Shown here piece after piece: positions 9,032 to 16,999 of a stretch of DNA of 56,357 nucleotides (position 1 is the first letter of the stretch; every line of letters begins with the position of its first letter). The stretch is from Christensenella sp. UBA6406. Its GTDB lineage: Bacteria; Bacillota; Clostridia; Christensenellales; UBA1242. The stretch spans positions 1 to 56,357 of the forward strand of contig DJPS01000023.1 of assembly GCA_002438625.1 (NCBI GenBank). Reading direction: 5' to 3'. The position numbers were made by a program, and so were the translations under genes. The notes under the pieces were generated by a model that was not told where the DNA came from, did no database searches, and saw only the letters and a list, made by a program, of their open reading frames with translations.

Positions 9032-9406
9032 TTACATCTTTAACAAATTGCTAATTTCTTGCAATGATTTCCCCTTAAAACTATCATTGCCTCGAGGCAA
9101 TATATGAAAATGCAAATGAGGCACTTCTTGCCCTGCAGTTTCGCCGTTATTGACTTGTAAATTAAAGCCTTTAAATCCCAAATCATCTACATAATGATTC
9201 GCAATCAATTTTACTGCATTTACAACTTTACATAAATTAACCTCATCTATATCCAAAATATTTTTAAAATGTTTTTTAGGCACTACCAGAGTATGCCCTA
9301 CAACCTTTCCATTTATATCCAAAAAAGCATAAACATCTTCATTTTCATATATTTTATACGAAGGAATTTCACCCTTAATTATTTTGCAAAAAATACAATC
9401 ATCCAT
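9032..9406 (-). CDS. HIT family nucleotide hydrolase
   Basis: Histidine-triad proteins hydrolyse adenosine phosphoramidates and related nucleotides. The 124-aa product shows DCIFCKIIKGEIPS at the N-terminus (a CxxC-containing start typical of the Hint branch), FLDINGKVVGHTLVVPKKH, and the catalytic triad HLHFHILPR near residues 100-108. Size and motif order are those of Bacillus Hit. An upstream in-frame GTG exists at 9418, but AAAGGGTGG is correctly placed eight bases before the ATG at 9406, which I prefer. The downstream gap to the UPF0371 gene is 130 bp and no strong terminator is seen. Confidence 0.93.
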   Translation of the reverse strand: MDDCIFCKIIKGEIPSYKIYENEDVYAFLDINGKVVGHTLVVPKKHFKNILDIDEVNLCKVVNAVKLIANHYVDDLGFKGFNLQVNNGETAGQEVPHLHFHILPRGNDSFKGKSLQEISNLLKM

Positions 9407-9452
9407 AATTTTATCCACCCTTTCAATATTATTTAACTATTAATAACAAAAT

Positions 9453-10196
9453 TTAAATTTCCTTGTAAAACTTTACAAACATATTTAGCAAATTTTCATA
9501 CATTTGCTTTATTGGCTTAATTCTATTAGCGTAATCATTTAAAGAAATTTCCAAAGCATAAAGAATCTTCTTGTTGTTAATCCTAACAGCATCCAAACAC
9601 GCATCTAAAATTACTTCTAATTTTTCTTTTTTATCATCAGTAATTTTGGGACTTATCTTCACAACATTCATCATTGCTTGAATGTGCTTTATAAGTTGAA
9701 CTTTTATTTCAATATTTTGTTCATTATTCACTATTTGCTCTTCTTCAATCGCAATCGTTGGAGCATCATAAAGACCAAAATTTTTAAGTGTTTCATCTCT
9801 AAATGGAATCATAACCTCTCTTGTAAAATGTCCATATTCATCGCCATCTTTATCATTTTTAAAATATTTGACAACAAAGTCATAAAAATCTATTCTTTTG
9901 TTATCTGCTTCAACCAAAAGGCAAAATACAAGTGCAACTTTCTTATACCCCTCACTTGGCATTTTAAAATAATTTTTTGTAAAATCCACACCCTTTGCTT
10001 TTTCAAATTCCTTTTGAAAGTCAAAATTTAAAAGGCATTCAGCAATATATCCATATAATTCCTTTGAATTTGCAATAGATTTTAAAATTTTAGCAATTTT
10101 TATATCTGATAAAATAAACTTCCCATTTATCATCTCATTGCAATTATCTTCAAATTGTTTTATCTTTACTAATTCTTCGTTACTTATCTTTTTCAC
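9453..10196 (-). CDS. Hypothetical helical protein, divergent from a DUF4364 gene
   Basis: I do not recognise this 247-aa protein. It reads as almost entirely alpha-helical, soluble and charged, with no signal peptide, membrane span, cysteine cluster or catalytic motif. An acidic low-complexity linker at about residues 150-165 (IEEEQIVNNEQNIEIK) separates two helical halves. The start codon is GTG, supported by GTGGAG five bases upstream and an extended -10 promoter at 10230-10258. It is transcribed towards hit with a 46-bp gap, so the two may share a message. It diverges from the DUF4364 gene across a 201-bp region with an operator-like palindrome, which suggests, without proving, common control. 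Confidence 0.75.
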   Translation of the reverse strand: MKKISNEELVKIKQFEDNCNEMINGKFILSDIKIAKILKSIANSKELYGYIAECLLNFDFQKEFEKAKGVDFTKNYFKMPSEGYKKVALVFCLLVEADNKRIDFYDFVVKYFKNDKDGDEYGHFTREVMIPFRDETLKNFGLYDAPTIAIEEEQIVNNEQNIEIKVQLIKHIQAMMNVVKISPKITDDKKEKLEVILDACLDAVRINNKKILYALEISLNDYANRIKPIKQMYENLLNMFVKFYKEI

Positions 10197-10218
10197 TTTA
10201 TCTCCACATATAATTAAA

Positions 10219-10234
10219 ATGATAGATATATCAT
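10219..10234. promoter_or_regulatory. Operator-like palindrome in the divergent promoter region
   Basis: ATGATA-GATA-TATCAT, a 6-4-6 inverted repeat, overlaps the -10 box of the gene at 9453-10196. The half-site TATCAT recurs at 10353-10358, immediately after the -10 of the divergent DUF4364 gene. A repressor binding both places would control both genes. The DUF4364 winged-helix product is the obvious candidate, but this is inference. Confidence 0.35.
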
Positions 10235-10258
10235 ACCATATTTTGATAATTTTTACAA
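10230..10258 (-). promoter_or_regulatory. Extended -10 promoter of the hypothetical gene at 9453-10196
   Basis: The minus strand shows TTGTAA (10253-10258), a 17-bp spacer and TATGAT (10230-10235) with TGG directly before the hexamer (extended -10). The GTG start lies 33 bases beyond the -10. Confidence 0.65.
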
Positions 10259-10324
10259 TTATTTTGACAAATTAAATTAAATATTTTTGTTTCGAAAAAA
10301 GTTAAATTTTTAAATCAATAATAC

Positions 10325-10353
10325 TTGAAAAATAGATGTAAGTGTGCTAAACT
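10325..10353 (+). promoter_or_regulatory. Extended -10 promoter of the DUF4364 gene
   Basis: TTGAAA (10325-10330), a 17-bp spacer and TAAACT (10348-10353), with TGC before the -10. Start of translation is 44 bases beyond, with an AAAAGG ribosome site. Confidence 0.7.
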
Positions 10354-10397
10354 ATCATATGGAAATTTTATTTAATGCATTTAAAAGGTAAAAAGTA

Positions 10398-10958
10398 ATG
10401 AGAGAAAAAAACAAAAACAATAAAGAATATCAATTAGATAACACAGTCAACAAATTAGTCTTATTATTTGTAATGGAAAAAATGGAAATTCCACTTACAG
10501 AAAATAGCATTATGGACATTTGCACTAGCAGAAATGACTGGTTAAAATACATTGACTGCAAGGAAAACATTTCACAATTATTAGATGCTAAATTAATTTA
10601 CATACCAGAACCCCACCAAGATGAACCGCTTTATGCACTAACATACGAAGGTCAAAATTGTCTTTCACTATTTTTTCAAAACATTCCAATTACTTTGCGT
10701 GATGAAATTAGTGAATTTGCAAAACTAAACATCCAGCACATTAAAAGAAACCAAGAATACGTAAGCAATTATACAAAAATGGCAGATGGAAGCTATTTAA
10801 CAACTTTTACAATAAGAGACCCCCATCTTCAACAAGCGCTTTTTGAAATAAAAATAAAAATGGAAAGTCGCTCTCAAGCAATAAGTGCCTGCAAACGTTG
10901 GATTGATAAAGCTCCAGAGATATATGAATCAGTTTTCATTGGATTAATTGCCGATTAG
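10398..10958 (+). CDS. DUF4364 family winged-helix protein
   Basis: The 186-aa product belongs to the DUF4364 family found mostly in Clostridia. The first 80 residues have the winged-helix pattern of the family: KLVLLFVMEKMEIPLTENSIMDIC, then a ligand- or partner-like helix pair and LIYIPEPHQDEPLYALTYEGQ. The second half (FAKLNIQHIKRNQEYVSNY to the end) is an alpha/beta region of unknown role. The family is usually assumed to be a transcriptional regulator, but I know of no characterised member. It is one of only two plus-strand protein genes here. It is divergent from the gene at 9453-10196 and converges on ligA across a bidirectional terminator. Confidence 0.85.
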   Translation: MREKNKNNKEYQLDNTVNKLVLLFVMEKMEIPLTENSIMDICTSRNDWLKYIDCKENISQLLDAKLIYIPEPHQDEPLYALTYEGQNCLSLFFQNIPITLRDEISEFAKLNIQHIKRNQEYVSNYTKMADGSYLTTFTIRDPHLQQALFEIKIKMESRSQAISACKRWIDKAPEIYESVFIGLIAD

Positions 10959-10974
10959 AACACAAAAATAAAAT

Positions 10975-11017
10975 AAGACTATTGAAATAATTTATATTTA
11001 TTTTCAATAGTCTTTTT
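10975..11017. terminator. Bidirectional terminator between DUF4364 and ligA
   Basis: AAGACTATTGAAATAA (from 10975) pairs with TTATTTTCAATAGTCTT (ending 11014), a stem of 16 bp with one bulged base. T-rich tracts follow on both strands. The two flanking genes converge on it, so it serves both. Confidence 0.88.
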
Positions 11018-11019
11018 AT

Positions 11020-12984
11020 CTACGCTTTTATTAAGTTATCAAATTCTTCTTCACTTAAAATTTTTATGCCTAATTTATCCGCTTTTGCAAGTTTACTCCC
11101 CGCATTTTCACCACAAAGAACAAAATCACAATTTTTTGAAACAGATGCAATAACTTGTGCACCTAACTTTTCTAATATTTCAGTCGCTTCTAATCTTGTA
11201 TATTTTTCAAGAGTTCCAGTAAGAACAAACTTTTTTCCACTAAAATAATGGTCCGTTCGCTTTTCTTCCACATCTTTAAATTTAAAGCCTATTGCTAAAA
11301 TTTCATCTAGCAAACTGCTAGTTTTTTGATTATGCATAAAGTCGTAAACACAATCCGCAACAACAGCACCAACATCATAAATATTTGAAATTTCATCATA
11401 CTTAGCATTTCTTAACCTTTCAATATTTCCAAAAGTATTTGCTAAATCTTTTGAACTTTTTACACCAACATTTTGAATGCTGAGAGCATAAATAAAGTTT
11501 GCAAATGTAATTTCTTTACTATTTTCTATACTTTGCAAGAAATTTTCTATTTTTTTATCTCTAAAACCTTCCAAATCCTTCAAATCATCATAAGTCAACT
11601 TATACAAATCTTTAAAATGCCTTACATTTAAATTTTTGTAAAGTGCGTCAATGGTTTTTTCACTTACACCATCAATATTTAATCCTTTTTTAGAAACAGC
11701 ATTTACAATCTTGCCTTTTACTTGGTCTGGACATTCCAAATTTGGACAAAATAAATTTGCTCCCTTTTCAATTAATTTGGATTTACAACAAGGGCATCTT
11801 ACAGGCGGAATGATAGGTTTACTATTTTTATTTAATTCGGCAAGAGTTAAAATTTCAGGTATAACTTCGTTACTCCTCCTAACAAACACACGACACGGAC
11901 ATTGAACCTGTTTTCTTTTAATATCGTTGACATTATTAAGCGTTGCTCTTGAAATCATAGCACCTGCAAGTTGAACAGGCTCTAAAATTGCAATAGGTGT
12001 AATCTTTCCAAATTTACCAACTTGCCATTCAATTCCAGTTAAATTTGCACTTTTTTCTTCGGCTTCAAATTTGTAAGCTAATGCCCATTTAGGATGCTTT
12101 ATTGTTTCTCCAAGTTCATTTCTTACATTATAATCATCAACCTTAATTACTGCCCCATCAATTTGAAAATCTAAAGAATGTTTAATCTCATCAATTTCAT
12201 CAATTCGTTTTTCAATTTTTTCAAAATCATCTAAATACGTTGCTCTTATATTTTTAAAACCATTTTGGTGCAAAAATTCTTCTACATCATATTGCGTATT
12301 TATATAATCTTTTTCCGCTATATATGGTATAGCATAGAAAAATATATGAATATTCCTTTTTGCCGTTTCTTTTGGGTCAAGGTTTCTAATTGCTCCAGCA
12401 ACCGCATTTCTAACATTTTTTAAAGCGTCGTTAGATGTTTCATTATATTTATCTAAATCACTCTGGTATATAACCCCCTCGCCCTGAACAACAAATTCAC
12501 CTTTATATGAAACCGAAAGTGGAATAGAGCGAACAGTCATAACTTGTGCTGTAACATCTTCTCCTTCTAGCCCGTCACCACGAGTTACGGCATTTTGCAA
12601 TTTCCCATTATTGTAATAAAGACAAAGATTAAGACCATCAAATTTATACTCAACTGAAAATCTTACATTTTTATAACTTGATTTTATATCATCAATCCAT
12701 TTTTTTAAATCACCTTTATTGTTTACCTTATCCAAACTGTAAAGTTTAACTTTATGCTTAAATTTTTTAAACCCACTTAAAACTTCGCCACCAACACGCC
12801 TTGTTGGAGAGTCATCAAGTACAAAATTAAACTCTTTTTCCATTGCAACAAGTTTGTCGTATAGAACATCATATTCAGCATCCGAAATCGTTGGATTATC
12901 CAAAACATAATAATTATAACTATGCTTATTTAATTCATCAACAAGTGAACGCATTTCATTTTTTTGTTTTTCCGTCATATCCAC
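11020..12984 (-). CDS. ligA: NAD-dependent DNA ligase
   Basis: LigA seals nicks in replication and repair using NAD+. The 654-aa protein has the Ia domain (YYVLDNPTISDAEYD), the adenylation motif VEYKFDG with the AMP-accepting Lys114 (KxDG), the OB fold, the four-cysteine zinc module (CPCC...CPNLECP, about 400-425), a helix-hairpin-helix region, and a C-terminal BRCT domain (GKKFVLTGTLEKYTRLEATEI to the end). The start is ambiguous: GTG at 12984 or ATG at 12978, with AGGTGG overlapping both. It lies downstream of pcrA (a common Firmicute pairing) after an unusual 266-bp spacer. It ends at the bidirectional terminator shared with the DUF4364 gene. Confidence 0.97.
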   Translation of the reverse strand: MDMTEKQKNEMRSLVDELNKHSYNYYVLDNPTISDAEYDVLYDKLVAMEKEFNFVLDDSPTRRVGGEVLSGFKKFKHKVKLYSLDKVNNKGDLKKWIDDIKSSYKNVRFSVEYKFDGLNLCLYYNNGKLQNAVTRGDGLEGEDVTAQVMTVRSIPLSVSYKGEFVVQGEGVIYQSDLDKYNETSNDALKNVRNAVAGAIRNLDPKETAKRNIHIFFYAIPYIAEKDYINTQYDVEEFLHQNGFKNIRATYLDDFEKIEKRIDEIDEIKHSLDFQIDGAVIKVDDYNVRNELGETIKHPKWALAYKFEAEEKSANLTGIEWQVGKFGKITPIAILEPVQLAGAMISRATLNNVNDIKRKQVQCPCRVFVRRSNEVIPEILTLAELNKNSKPIIPPVRCPCCKSKLIEKGANLFCPNLECPDQVKGKIVNAVSKKGLNIDGVSEKTIDALYKNLNVRHFKDLYKLTYDDLKDLEGFRDKKIENFLQSIENSKEITFANFIYALSIQNVGVKSSKDLANTFGNIERLRNAKYDEISNIYDVGAVVADCVYDFMHNQKTSSLLDEILAIGFKFKDVEEKRTDHYFSGKKFVLTGTLEKYTRLEATEILEKLGAQVIASVSKNCDFVLCGENAGSKLAKADKLGIKILSEEEFDNLIKA

Positions 12985-13071
12985 CTAAAACCCCACTAAA
13001 AACTCACTAATTAAAATCTGAATTTAAACGCAATTTAATCAGTAATTTAAATTTATTTTTTATTTGCAACA

Positions 13072-13208
13072 TAATATAAATTATGTGTCGTAAATTTTTA
13101 AAGGTGTTTAAAAATTTATGCAAATTAAACAAATTTGCTCTAAAATTAACCTTTTAGCGACACAATTTGAATTATGCTTGTCGGTCAAATGAGAAAGCAA
13201 GTTTTCTC
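13072..13208. other. Nested inverted repeats between pcrA and ligA, possible structured RNA
   Basis: The 266-bp spacer contains concentric complementary segments: TGTGTCG (13084-13090) with CGACACA (13158-13164), extended outwards by a further 9 bp around a small bulge and one mismatch; inside it AAAGGT (13100-13105) with ACCTTT (13149-13154); inside that GCAAATT (13120-13126) with AATTTGC (13132-13138). A separate hairpin GAGAAA/TTTCTC lies at 13191-13208. On the minus strand a TATATTATACG sequence precedes all of this. I cannot match it to 6S RNA, tmRNA, SRP RNA, RNase P RNA or a known riboswitch. It could be the structured leader of ligA, a small RNA, or a decayed element. Confidence 0.4.
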
Positions 13209-13250
13209 GCTCTCCCAACTTCGTATAATATAATTTTTAATAAAGAATAA

Positions 13251-15605
13251 CTATTCAACCAAAGTTAAAGGAGCAAAAGCTAAAAGCAACTCTTTTTTAC
13301 CGACCACATCAAATTGAACTGTGACCATAGTTGCATCACCCTTGCCACTAACTGCGACAATTTTTCCAATTCCATAATGACTATGATTAACTTTCTTACC
13401 AACATCAAAACCTTCCTTATATTTCCCAGAAGATGAATTATTATTTGTAGATTGATAAGTCTTTGTCCTTTTATTAAAATCACTTAAAGATTGAGATACA
13501 CCTTTTCTAACTCCATATGCAGGTTTATCTTCTCTATAATCTTTAATATTATCATCATAAGCATTTTTATTGACCCCATATGTATTCTCTTTAACTGCGG
13601 AATCAATAGCTTCATAACTCTTCTCCGTGATAAAGCCCATTTCTTTTAAAAACATTGAAGGAGTCATATATTCATAATGCCCATACAAAAATCTTGTAGT
13701 TGAACTTGTTATATAAAGTTGCTCTTTGGCTCTTGTAATAGCCACATACATTAGCCTTCTTTCTTCTTCATCCAAAATGCCGTCTCTCATTATTGGGAAA
13801 ACTTTTTGTTCCGCACCTATAATAAAGACAACTTTGTATTCTAGTCCTTTAACTCCATGCACACTTGCAATAGTTACTTTATCATCATCCTCATCTGTAA
13901 CCGCTTCATTTACCAAAGTTATATTTTCCAAATAACTGGTTAGTGTTGCATTTTCAGCATTTTCTTCAAAATCCTGTGCTGATTGAATTAAACTATCTAA
14001 ATTCATTCGTCTATTGCGACTTTCTTCGCTCTTATCACTATAAAGTTCTCTTATGCCTGCTCTTGTAATTAAAAATCGTATTCCTTCGCTTACACCATTT
14101 TCACTTACAAACTCTTTAATATCTTTTATGATAGCATAGAAATCTTTTAATTTTTGTCGCATTCCATTATTAATTGTACCAATCAAATCGGCATTTTCAC
14201 ACATTTCAATAATGTTTAAGTTATAGAAACTGCAAGCATCGATAATTTTGTCAACAGTTGCCTCCCCTATCCCACGCTTAGGATAATTAATAATCCTATT
14301 AAAAGATGAAATATCATTTGGGTTTGCTATAACTCTTAAATAGCTTACTGCATTTTTAACTTCCAAACGATCAAAGAATTTAAAGCCACCAAACACTGCG
14401 TGCGGAATGTTGTATGATAAAAACTTTTCCTCAAACAATCTTGAAAGCGAGTTCAATCTCATTAAAACTGCAATATCCTTGTATTCCACACCACTTTGAT
14501 GCAAACTATAAATTGTCTGTGCAACATATTCTGCCTCTTGCTTATCAGTTGCAAAATTCCTATAAATAACCGAACTCCCCAAGTCTTTGTTACTCTTTAA
14601 CACTTTTGGAATCCTATCAGTATTTTGACTTATCAGTTTATTCGCCAAATCTAGAATATTTTTCGTACTACGATAATTCTGCTCCAATTTAAAAAGTTTA
14701 AAATTTTCATAATCTTTCATAAAGTTTTGAATATTCTTAATGTTTGCTCCACGCCATCCATAAATGCACTGGTCCTCATCTCCAACAACAAAAATGTTCT
14801 TATTTTTGCTTGAAAGCAATTTTATTATATTATATTGCACAACATTTGTATCTTGAAACTCATCGACTAAAATATAGCGAAATCTATCCGCATAATAATC
14901 TCTAACAGAATCAACTTTCTTTAACAAATTTTCAGTGAATACAAGCAAGTCATCAAAATCCAACGCATTACTTTCTTCTAAAATTTGTTGATATTTTTTT
15001 ATTGTTAAAATGATTTTATCTATATCTTTAATAAAAGAATTTTCCTTTTCATATTCATCATAAGGGATGTTCGCATTTTTTATTACGCTCATATGATAAA
15101 TTACTTGTTTTATAAAACCATCATCTTTTTCTGCCTGTTCTTCACTAGCTTCATTTTTATCTTCTTTTACGCTATTTTCTCCAACAGTTGCCATTTCTTT
15201 TGCATTCAACTTTCCTTTCCCTGCTTGCTTGCCAGTTATAGCCATTTTCAAAATCTTAGCAGTGTCATCTGGTCCATATATCGTAAAATTAGAATTAAAA
15301 TGCGAATTCAATTTCTCTATATCACGCCTTAACATTGTTGCACACATAGAGTGAATGGTTGATACCCAAATTCGAGATAGACCACCCACAATATTCTCAA
15401 CACGCTCTTTCATTTCTCTTGCAGCCTTGTTTGTGAACGTGATTGCTAAAATATTATAGCCATCTACACCCTTTTCCTGCATCAAATATGCTATTCTTTG
15501 CGTTAATAGTCTTGTCTTTCCACTGCCAGCACCAGCAGTTACAAGGATTGCACCTTCCGTTGCAAGCATTGCTTGCTTTTGTTCTTCATTTAATTCGATA
15601 CTCAT
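13251..15605 (-). CDS. pcrA: ATP-dependent DNA helicase PcrA (UvrD/Rep family)
   Basis: PcrA is the superfamily 1A 3'-5' helicase used in nucleotide excision repair and in clearing RecA and transcription complexes. The 784-aa protein begins MSIELNEEQKQAML and shows the Q motif, Walker A AGAGSGKTR, motif Ia (TFTNKAAREMKERV), motif II VDEFQDTN, motif III GDEDQCIYGWRGA, motif IV (LEQNYRST), motif V (ASVHGVKGLEYKVVFIIG) and motif VI (EEERRLMYVAITRAK). The C-terminus has the KxNHSHYGIGKIV Tudor-like module that contacts RNA polymerase. An in-frame extension of 36 codons upstream is rejected because the promoter (15613-15641) lies inside it. No Shine-Dalgarno is present and the -10 is seven bases from the ATG, suggesting a leaderless mRNA. 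Confidence 0.96.
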   Translation of the reverse strand: MSIELNEEQKQAMLATEGAILVTAGAGSGKTRLLTQRIAYLMQEKGVDGYNILAITFTNKAAREMKERVENIVGGLSRIWVSTIHSMCATMLRRDIEKLNSHFNSNFTIYGPDDTAKILKMAITGKQAGKGKLNAKEMATVGENSVKEDKNEASEEQAEKDDGFIKQVIYHMSVIKNANIPYDEYEKENSFIKDIDKIILTIKKYQQILEESNALDFDDLLVFTENLLKKVDSVRDYYADRFRYILVDEFQDTNVVQYNIIKLLSSKNKNIFVVGDEDQCIYGWRGANIKNIQNFMKDYENFKLFKLEQNYRSTKNILDLANKLISQNTDRIPKVLKSNKDLGSSVIYRNFATDKQEAEYVAQTIYSLHQSGVEYKDIAVLMRLNSLSRLFEEKFLSYNIPHAVFGGFKFFDRLEVKNAVSYLRVIANPNDISSFNRIINYPKRGIGEATVDKIIDACSFYNLNIIEMCENADLIGTINNGMRQKLKDFYAIIKDIKEFVSENGVSEGIRFLITRAGIRELYSDKSEESRNRRMNLDSLIQSAQDFEENAENATLTSYLENITLVNEAVTDEDDDKVTIASVHGVKGLEYKVVFIIGAEQKVFPIMRDGILDEEERRLMYVAITRAKEQLYITSSTTRFLYGHYEYMTPSMFLKEMGFITEKSYEAIDSAVKENTYGVNKNAYDDNIKDYREDKPAYGVRKGVSQSLSDFNKRTKTYQSTNNNSSSGKYKEGFDVGKKVNHSHYGIGKIVAVSGKGDATMVTVQFDVVGKKELLLAFAPLTLVE

Positions 15606-15612
15606 AGATTTT

Positions 15613-15641
15613 ATTATATCAAATTTAGAAAATATTTTCAA
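15613..15641 (-). promoter_or_regulatory. pcrA promoter, predicted leaderless start
   Basis: TTGAAA (15636-15641), a 17-bp spacer and a perfect TATAAT (15613-15618) with TGA before it (extended -10). Seven bases (15606-15612) separate the -10 from the ATG, exactly as at ruvC, and no ribosome site fits. Confidence 0.75.
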
Positions 15642-15778
15642 GTAAAATTGCACATTATTTTCATAAATTTGTTTATAATTATCGCTAATAAATTTAGCAC
15701 AAAAAATTAGCATACAAAAATAAAAGCCTTATAAAAGACCTTTATAAAATGTTTAAAATCTATTAATTTATTGTTTTT

Positions 15779-16999
15779 TCACATTTTTATTTGTTGCAAT
15801 TTTATGCTTTTAAAATTTTTATTTTGATTTGTTGATTGCTTACAAATATTAAGGACTATTCCAATTGACGCAAAAAACACAATTAAACTGCTACTCCCAG
15901 CACTTATAAGGGGTAAAGGCACGCCTGTTGGTGGAATACTCCCCGTAACAACCGCTAAATTAATTAAAACTTGCACACCAAGCACAGAAGCAACACCAAC
16001 ACTCAAAAGACATCCAAACCTATCTTTTGCCCTTATTGCAACTTTTATAATCAATGCTATCAGTATAACAAAAACAGCAATTAAAATTAATGCCCCCAAA
16101 AAGCCGAACTCTTCACCAATTATTGAAAATATAAAATCACTTTCTGAAAACGGCAAAAATTGAAACTTTTGTCTCGAATTAAACAATCCAACGCCAAACC
16201 ATCCTCCACTTCCTAACGAATAAAGCGATTGAATAAGTTGAAACCCTTCGCCTTGTGGAGATGCCCAAGGGTCAATGAAAGCAAAAAGCCTTTTCAATCT
16301 ATATGGTTCTAAAATGATAAGAAAAGGCACAACTGCTAAAGCTGGCACAGCAAGTGCAGTCAAATGCTTTGATTTCATACCACCAACAAAAAGCATAATC
16401 AACATAACAATTCCCACACACATTGTTATGCTCATATTTGGTTCCAACATTATAAGCACACACATTGCAAGTCCAACAATTAAAATTGGCAAATATGACT
16501 TAAATTTATGTGCATCAAAATTTTTCCCGCATAAAACACAAGCACAAAATATTATAAATCCAAATTTTGCAATCTCGCTTCCTTGAATAGTAAATCCTGG
16601 AAGCCCAATCCACCTATTTGCACCATAATTTGAAACACCAATTCCAGGGATAAACACTAAAATTAGGAATATAAAGGACAAAGCACACGCAACCCATTTA
16701 TATTTCATATATATATGGTAATCAATTTTATATGTACAAATTAATGCAACAATTCCTAAAACAACACCAATAATTTGCTTAATTAAAAAATGATATTCAT
16801 TATTATAGTTATTTAATGCAGAATATGAACTTGCACTATAAACCATTAAGCACCCGAAAATTGATAAAATTAAAACAATAATAAAAATTTTTAAGCTTAA
16901 TGCATTAGCACTGTTAGGCAACATATTTGGATATAATTTATATTTCATTTTTAAATTTAGCCTTTGATTTATATTTTTTTTCTTAGCATCAATTTTCAT
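15779..16999 (-). CDS. ftsW: SEDS family peptidoglycan polymerase FtsW
   Basis: FtsW polymerises lipid II at the division septum in partnership with a class B PBP. The 406-aa product has about ten hydrophobic spans. The SEDS signatures are present: WIGLPGFTIQGSEIAKFGF, the loop around PEGFQ (here WASPQGEGFQLIQSLYSLGSGG), SDFIFSIIGEEFGFLG and the C-terminal PPTGVPLPLISAGSSSLI. The N-terminal cytoplasmic tail (about 35 residues, basic) is long, and internal Met codons at residues 18 and 26 are possible alternative starts. It overlaps the 3' end of murD by 11 bp, so translation is probably coupled. It is the last gene of the dcw cluster here. Membrane location is certain. FtsW rather than RodA is inferred from context. 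Confidence 0.94.
   Translation of the reverse strand: MKIDAKKKNINQRLNLKMKYKLYPNMLPNSANALSLKIFIIVLILSIFGCLMVYSASSYSALNNYNNEYHFLIKQIIGVVLGIVALICTYKIDYHIYMKYKWVACALSFIFLILVFIPGIGVSNYGANRWIGLPGFTIQGSEIAKFGFIIFCACVLCGKNFDAHKFKSYLPILIVGLAMCVLIMLEPNMSITMCVGIVMLIMLFVGGMKSKHLTALAVPALAVVPFLIILEPYRLKRLFAFIDPWASPQGEGFQLIQSLYSLGSGGWFGVGLFNSRQKFQFLPFSESDFIFSIIGEEFGFLGALILIAVFVILIALIIKVAIRAKDRFGCLLSVGVASVLGVQVLINLAVVTGSIPPTGVPLPLISAGSSSLIVFFASIGIVLNICKQSTNQNKNFKSIKLQQIKM

Noticed and set aside
13081..13240. 6S RNA, tmRNA or SRP RNA in the pcrA-ligA spacer
   Set aside because: None of the conserved sequence elements of those RNAs could be recognised. Only the inverted repeats are supported.
15606..15713. 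N-terminal extension of pcrA (36 codons)
   Set aside because: No homology to the helicase family and it spans the -35 and -10 boxes.
15700..15775. Terminator after ftsW
   Set aside because: The only inverted repeat (TTATAAA/TTTATAA) is purely A-T with no stable stem, so I do not call it.
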